41,326 nt of DNA from Corynebacterium sp. HMSC078H07 (GCF_001812805.1 NZ_KV810515.1:1-41326); one strand, 5' to 3'. Positions 15,398 through 25,188 are shown, counted from the first letter of the stretch. Notes: generated by a model from the sequence alone, not told the origin. Made by a program: numbers and translations.

Positions 15398-17203
15398 TTA
15401 GTGACCGCCGCCACTCCACGCAGCGAACAGTTGCGCGTATCTCCCGTCGGCGGCGACGAGTTCGGTGTGGGTGCCGTCCTCGATGATGCGCCCGGCGTCC
15501 ATGACCAGGATCCGGTCCGCGGCCGCCGCCTGGTCTAGGCGGTGCGCCACCACCAGTGCCGTGGTGTCTGCGGTGATCCGCGCGGCGGCGTCCTCCAGCG
15601 CGTTCGTGGCGTCGCTGCCGGCTTCCGCTGTGGCCTCGTCCAGGATGAGCACCTTCGGGCCCGACAGCGCCACGCGTGCGAGCGCGAGCTGCTGCTCCAC
15701 CTCCGGGGGTATGTCCTCCGCGCCTGCGCCGACGGCGGTGTCCAGCCCCTTCGGGAACAGGCGCGCGAACTGGGTGCCTTCAGGGTCGAGCCCGACACTT
15801 GCCAGCGCCCGCAGCAGGTCCGCGTCGGTCGCATCCTGTGCGGCCATCGAGAGGTCCTCGCGCAGGGTGCCGGCGAACAGGTGGACGTCCTGGGTGAGCA
15901 GGGTGACGTTCTTGGCGGTCCACGTGTCGCTGACCTGCGAGGTTTCCACGGCCCCTACCCGGATGCTCCCAGCTGTGGGCTCCACCAGCCCCGCAATGAG
16001 CGCGGCGAGCGTGGACTTGCCGGCGCCCGAAGTGCCCACCAGCGCGGTGGTTGTTCCGGCCTCGAGCGTGACAGAGAGGTCTTCCAGCACGTTGGCGCCG
16101 CCCGGGTAGGCGAACGAGACGTGGTCCACCTCCACATCCACGAGTGCAGCAAGGTCCGCCGGCACGGCCGTGGCGTCGCGTCCGTCCGCGAGCTTGGCCA
16201 AGCTCACCGCGCGACCCACGGCGGTGGCAGCGCCCTGCAACTCGCCGACGAAGAACAGCGCGTTGAACACCATGACCTCTGCGCGGATGACCATGAACAC
16301 CGCAGCGCTCGCCTGGCCCGGGGTGACAACTCCGGCCGACGCGAGCCACGCGCCGACGCCAAGCGTGAGCAGCACCCACGCGGCGAAAGCGACCTGGCCG
16401 ATGCCTGTGAGCCGGATGAACCAGGGCACACGGTCCATCTCCGCCTCCACCGCGCCCCACGAGGTCCGCCGCATCCGTGCCAACGCCCAGCGCTCCAAGT
16501 CGAAGGCGCGCAGCGTGGGCAGGCCCCGGACGGTATCCAGCAGCACCGCGTTGCGACGCGCCTCCGCCACGCTCACCGCGTTGGAGGCATCCGGGATGGC
16601 GCGGACCACCGCGCGGGCGAACGGGTACGTGCAGATGCAGATCAAAAGCAGGATCAAGGCGAAGCGGACGTCGATAAGCAAAAGCCCGATAAACGTGATC
16701 GGAAAGACGAACACGGTGGTGAGCACGCGCGAGCCGATGGCGGTGATGGTTTGGACGACGTCGTCGATGTCCTTGGTCATGCGTGTGATCACGTTGCCGG
16801 TGCCGAGCTCCATCACCCGCGGCACAGGTGCGCGCAGGATCGCGTCGAGGCAGCGACGGCGCAAGTCGATGGACGCGCGGGCGACCTTGAGGCCCACCAC
16901 GTAGTTACCGAGGGCGCGCAGGAACATCTCGACGAGCATGCAGGCCAACGCCAGTCCAACAGTCCACACAAAGGCGCGGGTGCCGGTGCCCAGTAGCGGC
17001 ACCTCGCCTCCGGTGAGCGGGTCGACGCTGCGCCCGAACAGGTTCGACTGCGTGGTGTACACGGCGACGATGAGCGCCTGGATGAGCAGCAGACCCGCCC
17101 ACCAGCGTCTGTCCAGCGCGTTGGGCAGCGCCGAGAGGTACGCGAAGGTCTCCTTCACACTTGCGGGTGCGACCGCGTCTGTGCGTGCGTAATCGGGCGC
17201 CAT
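15398..17203 (-). CDS. ABC half-exporter with intact P-loop but no LSGGQ
   Basis: A 601-residue fusion of a six-helix exporter domain (about 30-330) and a nucleotide-binding domain (about 355-595). The Walker A is GTSGAGKST (390-398), the Q-loop QD lies near 438, the Walker B is LILDEAT with catalytic E523, and the H-loop is H554. The signature LSGGQ is replaced by IPPEV (498-502, in EDIPPEVEQQLALAR), and the D-loop is AEAGSD. Such a subunit can bind ATP but cannot supply a signature to a partner. The gene starts right after the stop of the companion half-exporter, so the pair forms a heterodimer whose one complete ATP site uses this subunit's P-loop. The substrate is unknown. Confidence 0.9.
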   Translation of the reverse strand: MAPDYARTDAVAPASVKETFAYLSALPNALDRRWWAGLLLIQALIVAVYTTQSNLFGRSVDPLTGGEVPLLGTGTRAFVWTVGLALACMLVEMFLRALGNYVVGLKVARASIDLRRRCLDAILRAPVPRVMELGTGNVITRMTKDIDDVVQTITAIGSRVLTTVFVFPITFIGLLLIDVRFALILLLICICTYPFARAVVRAIPDASNAVSVAEARRNAVLLDTVRGLPTLRAFDLERWALARMRRTSWGAVEAEMDRVPWFIRLTGIGQVAFAAWVLLTLGVGAWLASAGVVTPGQASAAVFMVIRAEVMVFNALFFVGELQGAATAVGRAVSLAKLADGRDATAVPADLAALVDVEVDHVSFAYPGGANVLEDLSVTLEAGTTTALVGTSGAGKSTLAALIAGLVEPTAGSIRVGAVETSQVSDTWTAKNVTLLTQDVHLFAGTLREDLSMAAQDATDADLLRALASVGLDPEGTQFARLFPKGLDTAVGAGAEDIPPEVEQQLALARVALSGPKVLILDEATAEAGSDATNALEDAAARITADTTALVVAHRLDQAAAADRILVMDAGRIIEDGTHTELVAADGRYAQLFAAWSGGGH

Positions 17204-18766
17204 CTACGCCACCTCCAATTCGGTTCCAGCGTGCTGCCACGCGGCGTTTCCGGTGATGACCACGGTGGTTTTGTCTGCTCTGAGCGCGGCGACGGCTGCC
17301 ACGACGTCCGCCTGTGTCACGGAATCGAGCCCCGTGGTCGGGTCGTCCAGGATGAGCACCTCCGGGTCGGCGGCGAGCGCCCTGGCAAGCGCGACGCGCT
17401 GGCGCTGCCCGCCGGAAAGGTTCAGGCCGGCCTCCCCCAGCGGCGCGTCCGGCAACTCGCCTGCTTCGTTGATACCGCCGAGCCTGCGGAGGATGTCTTG
17501 GCAGTGGGCGGCGGCGAGCGCCTGCTTGACGACGTCCTCCGGCACATCCCCGCGCGGGTTCACGTTGTCTGCGATGGTGCCCTCAAACACGTTGACGGTG
17601 TGCGGCGGGAACAGCACGTCTGCGCGCTGCGCCCACGCGGCGGCGGTGGCGTAGGAACGCTCCGCCGGCTCGAGAATCCACAGCCCCGCGCCTGGGACCG
17701 GTGTGTCTGTTAGCTCGGGCCCCGCGGTGTCGTCGCCCGCGTGGTGCAGCTGCTCGATGCGCTGGCCACTCGCGACGGCCCTGCCCCACCCGCTGGCCAG
17801 GTCGCCGAACGCTAAGCCCGCCATGGTCAACGCAGGCTGCACCAACAGTGCCACGGATGTCAGCTGCCCCGGGGTGATCTCCCCGCGCAGCGTCATCCAC
17901 GCGCTCAAGCCCACGATGCCAAGGTTGCACAGCCACGCCACGCAAAACCTGGCGAAACCGAGCCACACCTCCACACGCAGGTGCGTGAGCATCAAGCGCT
18001 TCGCCTTCGCCGTTTCGGCGTGAAAACGTGTTGCCACGGTTGCACCCGCGCCTAGGCCTTTGACGGTGCGAATGCCTTGCGACGCATCCGTGGCCAAGCC
18101 AGCGACATCCGCCTCCGCGGCGCGACGCTTCAACGACACCCGCGTCACCGGCCCCGCGGTCCACGCGGCGAACAGAGCGATGATCAGCGCGCTGGCCGGG
18201 ATGGCCAGTGAGATCCACGGGGAGACCGACCACATCGCCACCATCGCGCAGACCGCGTAGCCGATGGCCATGAGCGGAAACGACAGCAGCTCGCGGTAGC
18301 GGCCGACGGTGTTCGCGTCCGCGTCGATGGTGTTGAGTACGGTGCCGGGGCTCATCGCTCCCGCCCCGCGGCGCAGCACGCCCGAGGACAGGTGCTGCTG
18401 CGCGTTGTGGGTCACGCGGCGCACCGAGGCTGTGGCCAGGCCGTCGCCGGTGGCCTCGCCGATGAATTGGATGATGAAGATGCCGACCAGCACCGCGAAG
18501 AGCCACCATGCGTTGAACTTTTCTTCCCCCACCAGGCCGTCCACGATCATGCCCACCACCACCGGCACAAACGCGGCGATGCCGGAGCCGATGAGGTAGC
18601 TCAGAATGTGCAGCACCAGCACGCCCGGGTAGGCGCCAACCATGTCCCTGACCACGCGGTTCCCGCTGCTCCAGCGCGCCGGGTGGAGCCGCGCCGGATC
18701 GTCCGCTGGCGGCGCGGGCGGGACGAACCAGCTGTACGTCTTCATTCTGCGCGGCGGTGGCATCAT
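17204..18766 (-). CDS. ABC half-exporter with LSGGQ but degenerate P-loop
   Basis: About 520 residues: a six-helix exporter domain followed by a shortened nucleotide-binding domain. At the Walker A position the protein reads EPAERSYAT (about 366-374) instead of GxxGxGKST, so the phosphate-binding Lys is replaced by Tyr, and much of the following Q-loop region is missing. The signature is perfect ([21 protein letters not shown] at 450-454). Walker B ends LDD, without the catalytic Glu, and the H-loop is TGN rather than H; the chain ends soon after. The ATG at 18766 is preferred: a TAGATT box lies seven bases before it, pointing to a leaderless start. The reading is continuous, with no frameshift that would explain the loss. 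Confidence 0.88.
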   Translation of the reverse strand: MMPPPRRMKTYSWFVPPAPPADDPARLHPARWSSGNRVVRDMVGAYPGVLVLHILSYLIGSGIAAFVPVVVGMIVDGLVGEEKFNAWWLFAVLVGIFIIQFIGEATGDGLATASVRRVTHNAQQHLSSGVLRRGAGAMSPGTVLNTIDADANTVGRYRELLSFPLMAIGYAVCAMVAMWSVSPWISLAIPASALIIALFAAWTAGPVTRVSLKRRAAEADVAGLATDASQGIRTVKGLGAGATVATRFHAETAKAKRLMLTHLRVEVWLGFARFCVAWLCNLGIVGLSAWMTLRGEITPGQLTSVALLVQPALTMAGLAFGDLASGWGRAVASGQRIEQLHHAGDDTAGPELTDTPVPGAGLWILEPAERSYATAAAWAQRADVLFPPHTVNVFEGTIADNVNPRGDVPEDVVKQALAAAHCQDILRRLGGINEAGELPDAPLGEAGLNLSGGQRQRVALARALAADPEVLILDDPTTGLDSVTQADVVAAVAALRADKTTVVITGNAAWQHAGTELEVA

Positions 18767-18837
18767 TCTGGAAAATCTAGCACACACATCCTCCCCTACC
18801 CCACCAACGCCCCACGGCCCCACGCCTTCGAGACATA

Positions 18838-18939
18838 AGAAAAGCCCGTCTCCCTTCAGCCCACTCAGCTTCTCCCCCTCCCCTCGCAACAACTGCGGGG
18901 CGGACTAGGAAAAGTGGAAGTGGTGAAGAAAGACGGGCT
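18838..18939 (-). terminator. Long-loop terminator after the aldo/keto reductase gene
   Basis: AGACGGGCT (18931-18939) and AGCCCGTCT (18843-18851) are perfect inverted 9-mers 79 bp apart. On the minus strand the distal arm is followed by TTTTCTTA. The loop is unusually long and includes GC-rich filler, as though a normal terminator had been split by inserted sequence at the right edge of the GC-rich block. Confidence 0.5.
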
Positions 18940-18961
18940 ACGTCAGTCCCCTACTGCTGAC

Positions 18962-19813
18962 CTACTCGGCGCCCGGGAACTCGCGCGGGTCCTTGAACAT
19001 GCGGCCGAAGCCTTCCTTGCCATCGAGCGAGTCGATAGCCGCGATGTCTTCGTGGTCCAGTTCAACTGTGGCGGCGGCAAAGTTCTCCTCAAGGCGCTCG
19101 CGGCGGCTGGACTTCGGAATGACGGAGATCCCCTTCTCCATAAGGTAAGCCAGCACAGTCTGGCCGGGCGTAATCTCGTGCTTCTCGGCCACGGTAATAA
19201 CCTCTGGGTTGTTGAGGATGACACCGCGGGCCAGCGGCGACCACGCCTCGGTCACAATGCCCTGGCTGTCGTGGAACTCACGCAGCTCCGGCTGGGTGAA
19301 TCCTGGGTGCAGCTCCACCTGGTTGAGGACAGGAGCGATTCCTGTCTTAGCAATAAGCTCCTGGAGGGTCTCCTCGTAGAAGTTCGCCACGCCAATGGAA
19401 GCAATCTGCCCCATGCCTTGGAGGCGTGCAATCTCTTCGAAAGTCTCGACATAAAGCCCGCCCTGCGGCCACGGCCAGTGGATGAGATACAGGTCTAGAT
19501 AGTCCAGCTGCAGCTTGCCCAAGGACTCACTGAAGGCTTGATCCACCTTGCCTTTCCCGTGATGGTCGTGCCACACCTTGCTGGTGATGAACAGTTCATC
19601 ACGAGTGACATCGCCGGCCTTCATGGCGGCAGCGAGCGCCTGGCCCAGCTCCTCCTCATTCTCGTAGAGGGTTGCGGTATCGAAGTGACGGTAGCCTAGC
19701 TCGATCGCTTCGCGCACGGAGCGGGTGAGATCCTCTCCGCGCAACTTGTAGGTTCCGAGACCCAGCAGCGGCATCTCGCGGTCATCATTGAACGTGGTTT
19801 GTGGGACACTCAT
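18962..19813 (-). CDS. Aldo/keto reductase
   Basis: A 283-residue NADPH-dependent reductase of the AKR5-like bacterial group (2,5-diketo-gluconate reductase type). The catalytic tetrad is visible: D45 and Y50 in FDTATLYENEEELG, K79 in ITSKVW, H112 in LIHWPWP. The cofactor-binding segment VIPKSSRRERLEENF is present. The start at 19813 (MSVPQ) is favoured over an ATG nine bases upstream, but both have poor ribosome sites. It is followed by a long-loop terminator at the edge of the GC-rich block. The natural substrate is not evident; broad aldehyde reduction is likely. Confidence 0.92.
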   Translation of the reverse strand: MSVPQTTFNDDREMPLLGLGTYKLRGEDLTRSVREAIELGYRHFDTATLYENEEELGQALAAAMKAGDVTRDELFITSKVWHDHHGKGKVDQAFSESLGKLQLDYLDLYLIHWPWPQGGLYVETFEEIARLQGMGQIASIGVANFYEETLQELIAKTGIAPVLNQVELHPGFTQPELREFHDSQGIVTEAWSPLARGVILNNPEVITVAEKHEITPGQTVLAYLMEKGISVIPKSSRRERLEENFAAATVELDHEDIAAIDSLDGKEGFGRMFKDPREFPGAE

Positions 19814-19884
19814 GCCATCCATTGTGCCCCACTCAGCGCTGTCGCGTGGCCGTGATGAGAAATCAGGGCACGCGCCAGCCGTTG

Positions 19885-20241
19885 TTAGGCGCGGATCAGA
19901 TCGATAACGAAAGTCAACGTGCGGCCCGACAGCGGGTGCGCGCCACCGGCGGGGCCATACGCCTTCTCCGGCGGAATGACCAGCTTGCGGCGACCACCCA
20001 CCTTCATGCCTGGAATACCTTCCTGCCAGCCAGCGATGAGGCCCGTAAGAGGGAACTCAATCGACTGACCGCGGCCCCACGAAGAATCGAACTCCTGGTT
20101 CGTCTCGTAGTCAACGCCTACGTAGTGGACCTCAACGAAGCCGCCCGGCTGGGCCTCGGCACCGTCACCCACCACAATGTCTTCAATGACAAGGTCTTGG
20201 GGAGCGGGCTCGGTGGCCGGCTCGATTACGGGCTTGTCCAT
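19885..20241 (-). CDS. FKBP-type peptidyl-prolyl isomerase
   Basis: A 118-residue cytoplasmic FKBP with a single domain: VEVHYVGVDYETNQEFDSSW, IEFPLTGLIAGWQEGIPGMK (with the ligand-site Trp), then GRRKLVIPPEKAYGPAG and a closing FVIDLIRA strand. It catalyses proline isomerisation in folding. A strong AAGGAGGAG precedes the ATG. A TATACT box (plus strand 20318-20323) about 75 bp upstream may be its promoter. The neighbour upstream is gltA, the same order as in C. glutamicum (gltA-fkpA), supporting orthology. Confidence 0.93.
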   Translation of the reverse strand: MDKPVIEPATEPAPQDLVIEDIVVGDGAEAQPGGFVEVHYVGVDYETNQEFDSSWGRGQSIEFPLTGLIAGWQEGIPGMKVGGRRKLVIPPEKAYGPAGGAHPLSGRTLTFVIDLIRA

Positions 20242-20385
20242 TGGGGGTTCTCCTCCTTGGATAAATCTTTATTCTTTGGTGGCCACATGCGCGTCAGGCC
20301 GAGCCACATCGCTCCTAGTATAAGGGGTGACGGGTGGCTCGGCCCTAGAAGTGCAGCGTATGGGGGTCATACACCGCGCATCGGG

Positions 20386-20404
20386 GCGGTCTGTAGAAGA
20401 CCGC
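20386..20404 (-). terminator. Hairpin just after gltA
   Basis: GCGGTCT (20386-20392) and AGACCGC (20398-20404) form a perfect 7-bp stem with a 5-base loop, three bases past the gltA stop. No T-run follows on the minus strand, so it may stabilise the 3' end rather than terminate. A second small hairpin, GTATG/CATAC, lies at 20358-20372. Confidence 0.5.
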
Positions 20405-20407
20405 TGC

Positions 20408-21700
20408 TTAGCGCTCGCTGCGCGGGGTAACCTTTCGCAGGGTTTCGCCGGTGTAAATCTGGCGCGGGCGGTTGATCTTGGTGTTGAGCTCAAGCTGCTC
20501 GCGGTACTGAGCAATCCAGCCCGGCAGACGGCCGATGGCGAAGAGGACGGTGAAGAAGTCCGTCGGGAAGCCCATGGCACGGTAGATCAGACCGGTGTAG
20601 AAGTCCACGTTCGGGTACAGCTTACGGGAGACGAAGTAGTCGTCATTCAACGCAATCTCCTCGAGCTTCATAGCCAGATCCAGCATCGGATCTCCGCCGA
20701 GGTGCTCAAGAATCTCGTGTGCGGTCTCCTTGACGATGGCAGCGCGTGGGTCGTAGTTCTTGTACACGCGGTGGCCGAAGCCCATGAGGCGAACGCCCTT
20801 TTCCTTGTTCTTCACGCGGTTCATGAAGTCGGTAGCGTCACCATCGTGGTTATTCTGGATATCCTCGAGCATCTCCAGAACGGCCTGGTTAGCACCGCCG
20901 TGCAGCGGGCCGGACAGGGCGTTGATACCACCGGCGATGGCCACGAACAGGTTGGCCTGCGCGGAACCGATCATGCGGACAGTGGAGGTGGAGCAGTTCT
21001 GCTCGTGATCGGCGTGGAGGATAAGGAGCTTGTCCAAAGCCTTTGCCACAACCGAGTCAACCTCGTACTCCTCAGTCGGGTAACCAAACATCATGCGCAG
21101 GAAGTTCTCGCGTGCATTGAGCTTGTTATCCGGGTACATGTAAGGCTTACCCTGGGACGCACGGTAAGCATAAGCGGCCAGCATCGGCACCTTAGCCAGA
21201 AGGCGGACGGTGGCCTTATCCAGCTGCTCCGGGTCCAGCGGATTGAGCTGATCCTGGTAGTAAGCGGACAAAATGTTAAGGGAGGAGGCCAGAACCGCCA
21301 TCGGGTGCGCGTTGCGCGGGAAGATGTTGAACGCAGCCTTGAAGTCCTCATCCAACAGGGTGTGATGGCGAATTTCGGTATTAAACTTGGAGAGCTCATC
21401 CTCCGTTGGCAGGTGGCCCTTAATAAGCAGGTAGGACACCTCGTTGAAGGTAGCGTTTTCAGCCAAGTCAGCAATGTCATAACCGCGGTGACGAAGGATG
21501 CCTTCCTCGCCGTTAATGAAGGTAATCTTGGACTCGGTCGAACCGGTAGCTGCGTAACCTGGGTCGAAGGTCACCAGTCCAGTTTCATTGCGGAGCTTGC
21601 CAATATCGAAGCCGGAGTCACCTTCGGTGGACTGCTTGATGTCCATCTCGTATTCGCCGCCGGGGTAGTGCAGTACGACCTTGTTCGCGTCAGAAGCCAC
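20408..21700 (-). CDS. gltA: Citrate synthase
   Basis: A 430-residue type II citrate synthase, which condenses acetyl-CoA and oxaloacetate. The active-site residues are in the expected stretches: His in LILHADHEQNCSTSTVR, His in SGPLHGGANQAVLEML, Asp in YPNVDFYTGLIYRAMG; the substrate Arg lies in GFGHRVYKNYDPRA. The start is GTG (21700) with AAAGGAAAG upstream. A GC hairpin at 21725-21742 lies in the leader and a RamB-like motif at 21768-21780 lies further upstream. The gene is divergent from serC across about 150 bp, matching C. glutamicum. Confidence 0.98.
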   Translation of the reverse strand: MASDANKVVLHYPGGEYEMDIKQSTEGDSGFDIGKLRNETGLVTFDPGYAATGSTESKITFINGEEGILRHRGYDIADLAENATFNEVSYLLIKGHLPTEDELSKFNTEIRHHTLLDEDFKAAFNIFPRNAHPMAVLASSLNILSAYYQDQLNPLDPEQLDKATVRLLAKVPMLAAYAYRASQGKPYMYPDNKLNARENFLRMMFGYPTEEYEVDSVVAKALDKLLILHADHEQNCSTSTVRMIGSAQANLFVAIAGGINALSGPLHGGANQAVLEMLEDIQNNHDGDATDFMNRVKNKEKGVRLMGFGHRVYKNYDPRAAIVKETAHEILEHLGGDPMLDLAMKLEEIALNDDYFVSRKLYPNVDFYTGLIYRAMGFPTDFFTVLFAIGRLPGWIAQYREQLELNTKINRPRQIYTGETLRKVTPRSER

Positions 21701-21724
21701 GAGCTTTCCTTTCTCAATATGTAA

Positions 21725-21742
21725 CGCCGGCTCACGCCGGCG
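21725..21742 (-). promoter_or_regulatory. GC hairpin in the gltA leader
   Basis: CGCCGGC (21725-21731), a TCAC loop, GCCGGCG (21736-21742): a perfect 7-bp stem about 25 bases before the gltA start and 12 before its ribosome site. It could slow translation initiation or protect the 5' end. No T-run follows. Confidence 0.45.
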
Positions 21743-21767
21743 CGACCTAAATTAAACCTCTTCACAC

Positions 21768-21780
21768 TTTAGCAAAGTTT
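21768..21780 (-). promoter_or_regulatory. Candidate RamB site before gltA
   Basis: On the minus strand this reads AAACTTTGCTAAA, close to the RamB motif with a TTTGC core (given from memory of C. glutamicum). RamB represses acetate-metabolism genes and is reported to affect gltA there. Its position, 68-80 bp before the start, is plausible. Confidence 0.35.
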
Positions 21781-21842
21781 GTGACTCTGCCAACATTGGC
21801 AATCCTGGCAAAATATCTAGTGTGCGAACGAAATTAAGCTAG

Positions 21843-22982
<1,140 letters not shown>

Positions 22983-23047
22983 CTTTCACTCACCACGCGT
23001 GCCGCTCCGCACAGCAACTTGTGGTGCAACTTAGTGTTGCGGCACTC

Positions 23048-23085
23048 AACATGCCCCACGCTCTTGCCAGAGTTTGGGGCATGTT
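23048..23085 (+). terminator. Large hairpin between serC and sepH
   Basis: AACATGCCCCA (23048-23058) pairs perfectly with TGGGGCATGTT (23075-23085); inside, CTCT (23061-23064) pairs with AGAG (23069-23072) around a TGCC loop. Only TTCT follows, so it is either a weak serC terminator or a regulatory hairpin 54 bp before the sepH start. Confidence 0.6.
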
Positions 23086-23138
23086 CTGGGTAAAGTGGAC
23101 TTCATCACATGTCCGCTACCAGGCTAAGGAGCGCCACC

Positions 23139-24341
23139 ATGCGCGAGATTTTCCTCGCACCCAGCGACTCAACTGACACCTCGCTCGTCCTTCGAGCAGA
23201 GGATGGCGAGGAGTTCTTCCTCGAAGTCACCGACGAGCTTCGTGAGCTGCTCGCGCCTGCTAGGTCTACCAGCGCCGCAGACTCCCCTGAGTCCGCTGAT
23301 GCCGCAGCAGACCAGGACGCGAATCAATCCACTACCGAGGCTGAGGCGGATAATGCCGAGGCGCAGGCATCCACTCAGGAGCACTCCACTGGCCTGCACA
23401 CGGTCATGCCCTCCTCGTACAAACCCCAGGAAGCGGATAACTCATCTGCTTCTTCGCAGCCCATCAGTCTGCGCCCCAACGAGATTCAGGCACGCATTCG
23501 CGCGGGTGCCTCCGCTGCCGACATCGCAGAAGAGCTCGGCGTCCCGGAATCCCGTATCGAGCCTTTTGCCCACCCGGTGTTGCTGGAAAGGGCGCGGATT
23601 GCGGACGTCGCCAAGCAAGCCCACCCCATCCGCGAAGATGGACCGGCCAAGCTGACCTTGTGGGAAATCCTCGCCACGGCCTTCGCCGCGCGCGGACATT
23701 CCCTCTCCGAGTCCACGTGGGATGCCTACCGCCACCAGGGCGAGCCGTGGATTCTGCGCATCACCTGGAAGGCTGGACTGTCCTCCAATGAGGCGGAGTG
23801 GACCTTTAAGCAGACCATGACCTCCCCGGCTACCGTGGAGGCGCGCAACTCCGTAGCCGCGGATTTGACCGATCCTGACTTCGTGCAGCCAGTTCGCTCA
23901 CTGACCTCGGTGGGACGCGGCGAGCGCTACGACGAAGCCATTGATGGCCGCGAACAGTACGCAGAGCGCGACGATATTGAGTCTGCTCGCGCCGGTGACC
24001 CGGGCGTGACGGATTTGTCTGTGTATTCCGGCAGTGCTTCTGATGCCGAGTCCGAGGATCACTATGCGGAGCCTTCAGTGCTGCCGTCACCGCGTGGCGG
24101 CGAGGAGCCAGGTGCGGATGCCGAGGATGATGCTTCACGCGGCACGAGCGAGAAGGATGCTCCAGCAGCGGCAGCAGAACCTGACGCCGCGCAGGACAAG
24201 GACTCCGCCGTGGACGAGGACTTTCTGCAGAATCCTGACCCGGAGCCAAAACCGACGAAGCGCCGCCGCAAGGCTGTCACCCCGCACTGGGAGGATGTTC
24301 TGCTCGGCGTTCGTGCTAACACGAAGCGCCCCCGCGAGTAA
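23139..24341 (+). CDS. sepH: Cell division protein SepH (DUF3071)
   Basis: A 400-residue actinobacterial division protein that binds FtsZ and promotes Z-ring formation. The N-terminal DUF3071 domain is clear: MREIFLAPSDSTDTSLVL, EDGEEFFLEVTDELRELL, then ISLRPNEIQARIRAGASAAD with the HTH-like AEELGVPESRIEPFAHPVLL, and WEILATAFAARGHSL...WILRITWKAGLSS. An Ala/Asp/Glu-rich low-complexity insert (about 50-105) and a long acidic C-terminal tail follow, ending in a basic patch KPTKRRRKAVTPHW. The ATG at 23139 is chosen for its AAGGAG; an earlier ATG at 23109 has no ribosome site. It is followed closely by the DUF6928 gene. Confidence 0.9.
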   Translation: MREIFLAPSDSTDTSLVLRAEDGEEFFLEVTDELRELLAPARSTSAADSPESADAAADQDANQSTTEAEADNAEAQASTQEHSTGLHTVMPSSYKPQEADNSSASSQPISLRPNEIQARIRAGASAADIAEELGVPESRIEPFAHPVLLERARIADVAKQAHPIREDGPAKLTLWEILATAFAARGHSLSESTWDAYRHQGEPWILRITWKAGLSSNEAEWTFKQTMTSPATVEARNSVAADLTDPDFVQPVRSLTSVGRGERYDEAIDGREQYAERDDIESARAGDPGVTDLSVYSGSASDAESEDHYAEPSVLPSPRGGEEPGADAEDDASRGTSEKDAPAAAAEPDAAQDKDSAVDEDFLQNPDPEPKPTKRRRKAVTPHWEDVLLGVRANTKRPRE

Positions 24342-24357
24342 ATTCAGGTAACACACC

Positions 24358-25188
24358 GTGGACACCCAAAGCGCCGTTCTCACTCTCTGGTACGTCACTG
24401 CGTCCGACCCCGCTGAGGTCCTGCGCAGTGAGCCTAAGGCCGACCGCGGCTTCGGCCGAAAATTTCTCGCACAGCTCAACCCGGCACTCCCTGTCACTCC
24501 TATTGGGCAATTCCCGCTCAACCGCTCCGCCGAACCCGGCACGAGCGAGTTCTACATCGGCGGCTACCCCGGCGTGACCGTGGTGCAGACCATCATCCGT
24601 GATGACCAGCTCACCCTCTCGCAGCTCTCCCGCTCATTGCGCGAGGCCGTGCCGGCCCACGAAATTTATGCCTTCGCCTCCAACAAGGACACCGGCTATG
24701 CAGGATTTGCCCACTGGACGGGCGCGCGCCTGCGCCGTTCCCTGTGCGGAACGCGCTTCAACCTGTATGAGGATCACGGCCTGCCGGAGATCTTTGAAGC
24801 GCCCTACTGGGCCGGTGAAAAGAATGAGCCGGTCGGCGGCATCGCGCTGCCCTTCGAGCCGCAGAGCATTACCGAAGCCGCCCAGGCCTACTGGCTCGGC
24901 ATCGAGGTCGGAGCAGATGGCCCCGACGTGGACGTGGTGGGCTATGCCACCGATGGCCGCCCCGAGCCGAAAGTGGATACCCCTCCCCCGCGGCGCAGCG
25001 TGGCTGAGGTGGCGACAACCTCCGTGGCGAAGCTGGGGCTTAATGACTATGACGATTACGAGGAGCACGACCTCGAGCCGGAATCCACCGGTGAGGAAAT
25101 CGTGCGCACCGCCAAGCATCTGGGCGGGCTCGTGCGCCGCTACGCGGTCTCGACGTCCCGAACTCTCTGGGAGCGCTGGCGCTCATAG
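24358..25188 (+). CDS. DUF6928-type hypothetical protein
   Basis: A 276-residue soluble protein starting at GTG 24358, 16 bp after sepH. Segments LTLWYVTASDPAEVLRSEP, FYIGGYPGVTVVQTI and IYAFASNKDTGYAGFAHW fit the DUF6928 family of actinobacteria as I recall it; no catalytic role is known. The C-terminal 70 residues are charged and end in a basic helix (HLGGLVRRYAVSTSRTLWER). The last 49 bases overlap the convergent methyltransferase gene. Position after sepH suggests co-transcription. Confidence 0.75.
   Translation: MDTQSAVLTLWYVTASDPAEVLRSEPKADRGFGRKFLAQLNPALPVTPIGQFPLNRSAEPGTSEFYIGGYPGVTVVQTIIRDDQLTLSQLSRSLREAVPAHEIYAFASNKDTGYAGFAHWTGARLRRSLCGTRFNLYEDHGLPEIFEAPYWAGEKNEPVGGIALPFEPQSITEAAQAYWLGIEVGADGPDVDVVGYATDGRPEPKVDTPPPRRSVAEVATTSVAKLGLNDYDDYEEHDLEPESTGEEIVRTAKHLGGLVRRYAVSTSRTLWERWRS

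Noticed and set aside
15542..16996. Long plus-strand frame opposite the ABC half-exporter
   Set aside because: Arg/His/Glu-rich shadow with no motif; the minus strand holds a full ABC protein.
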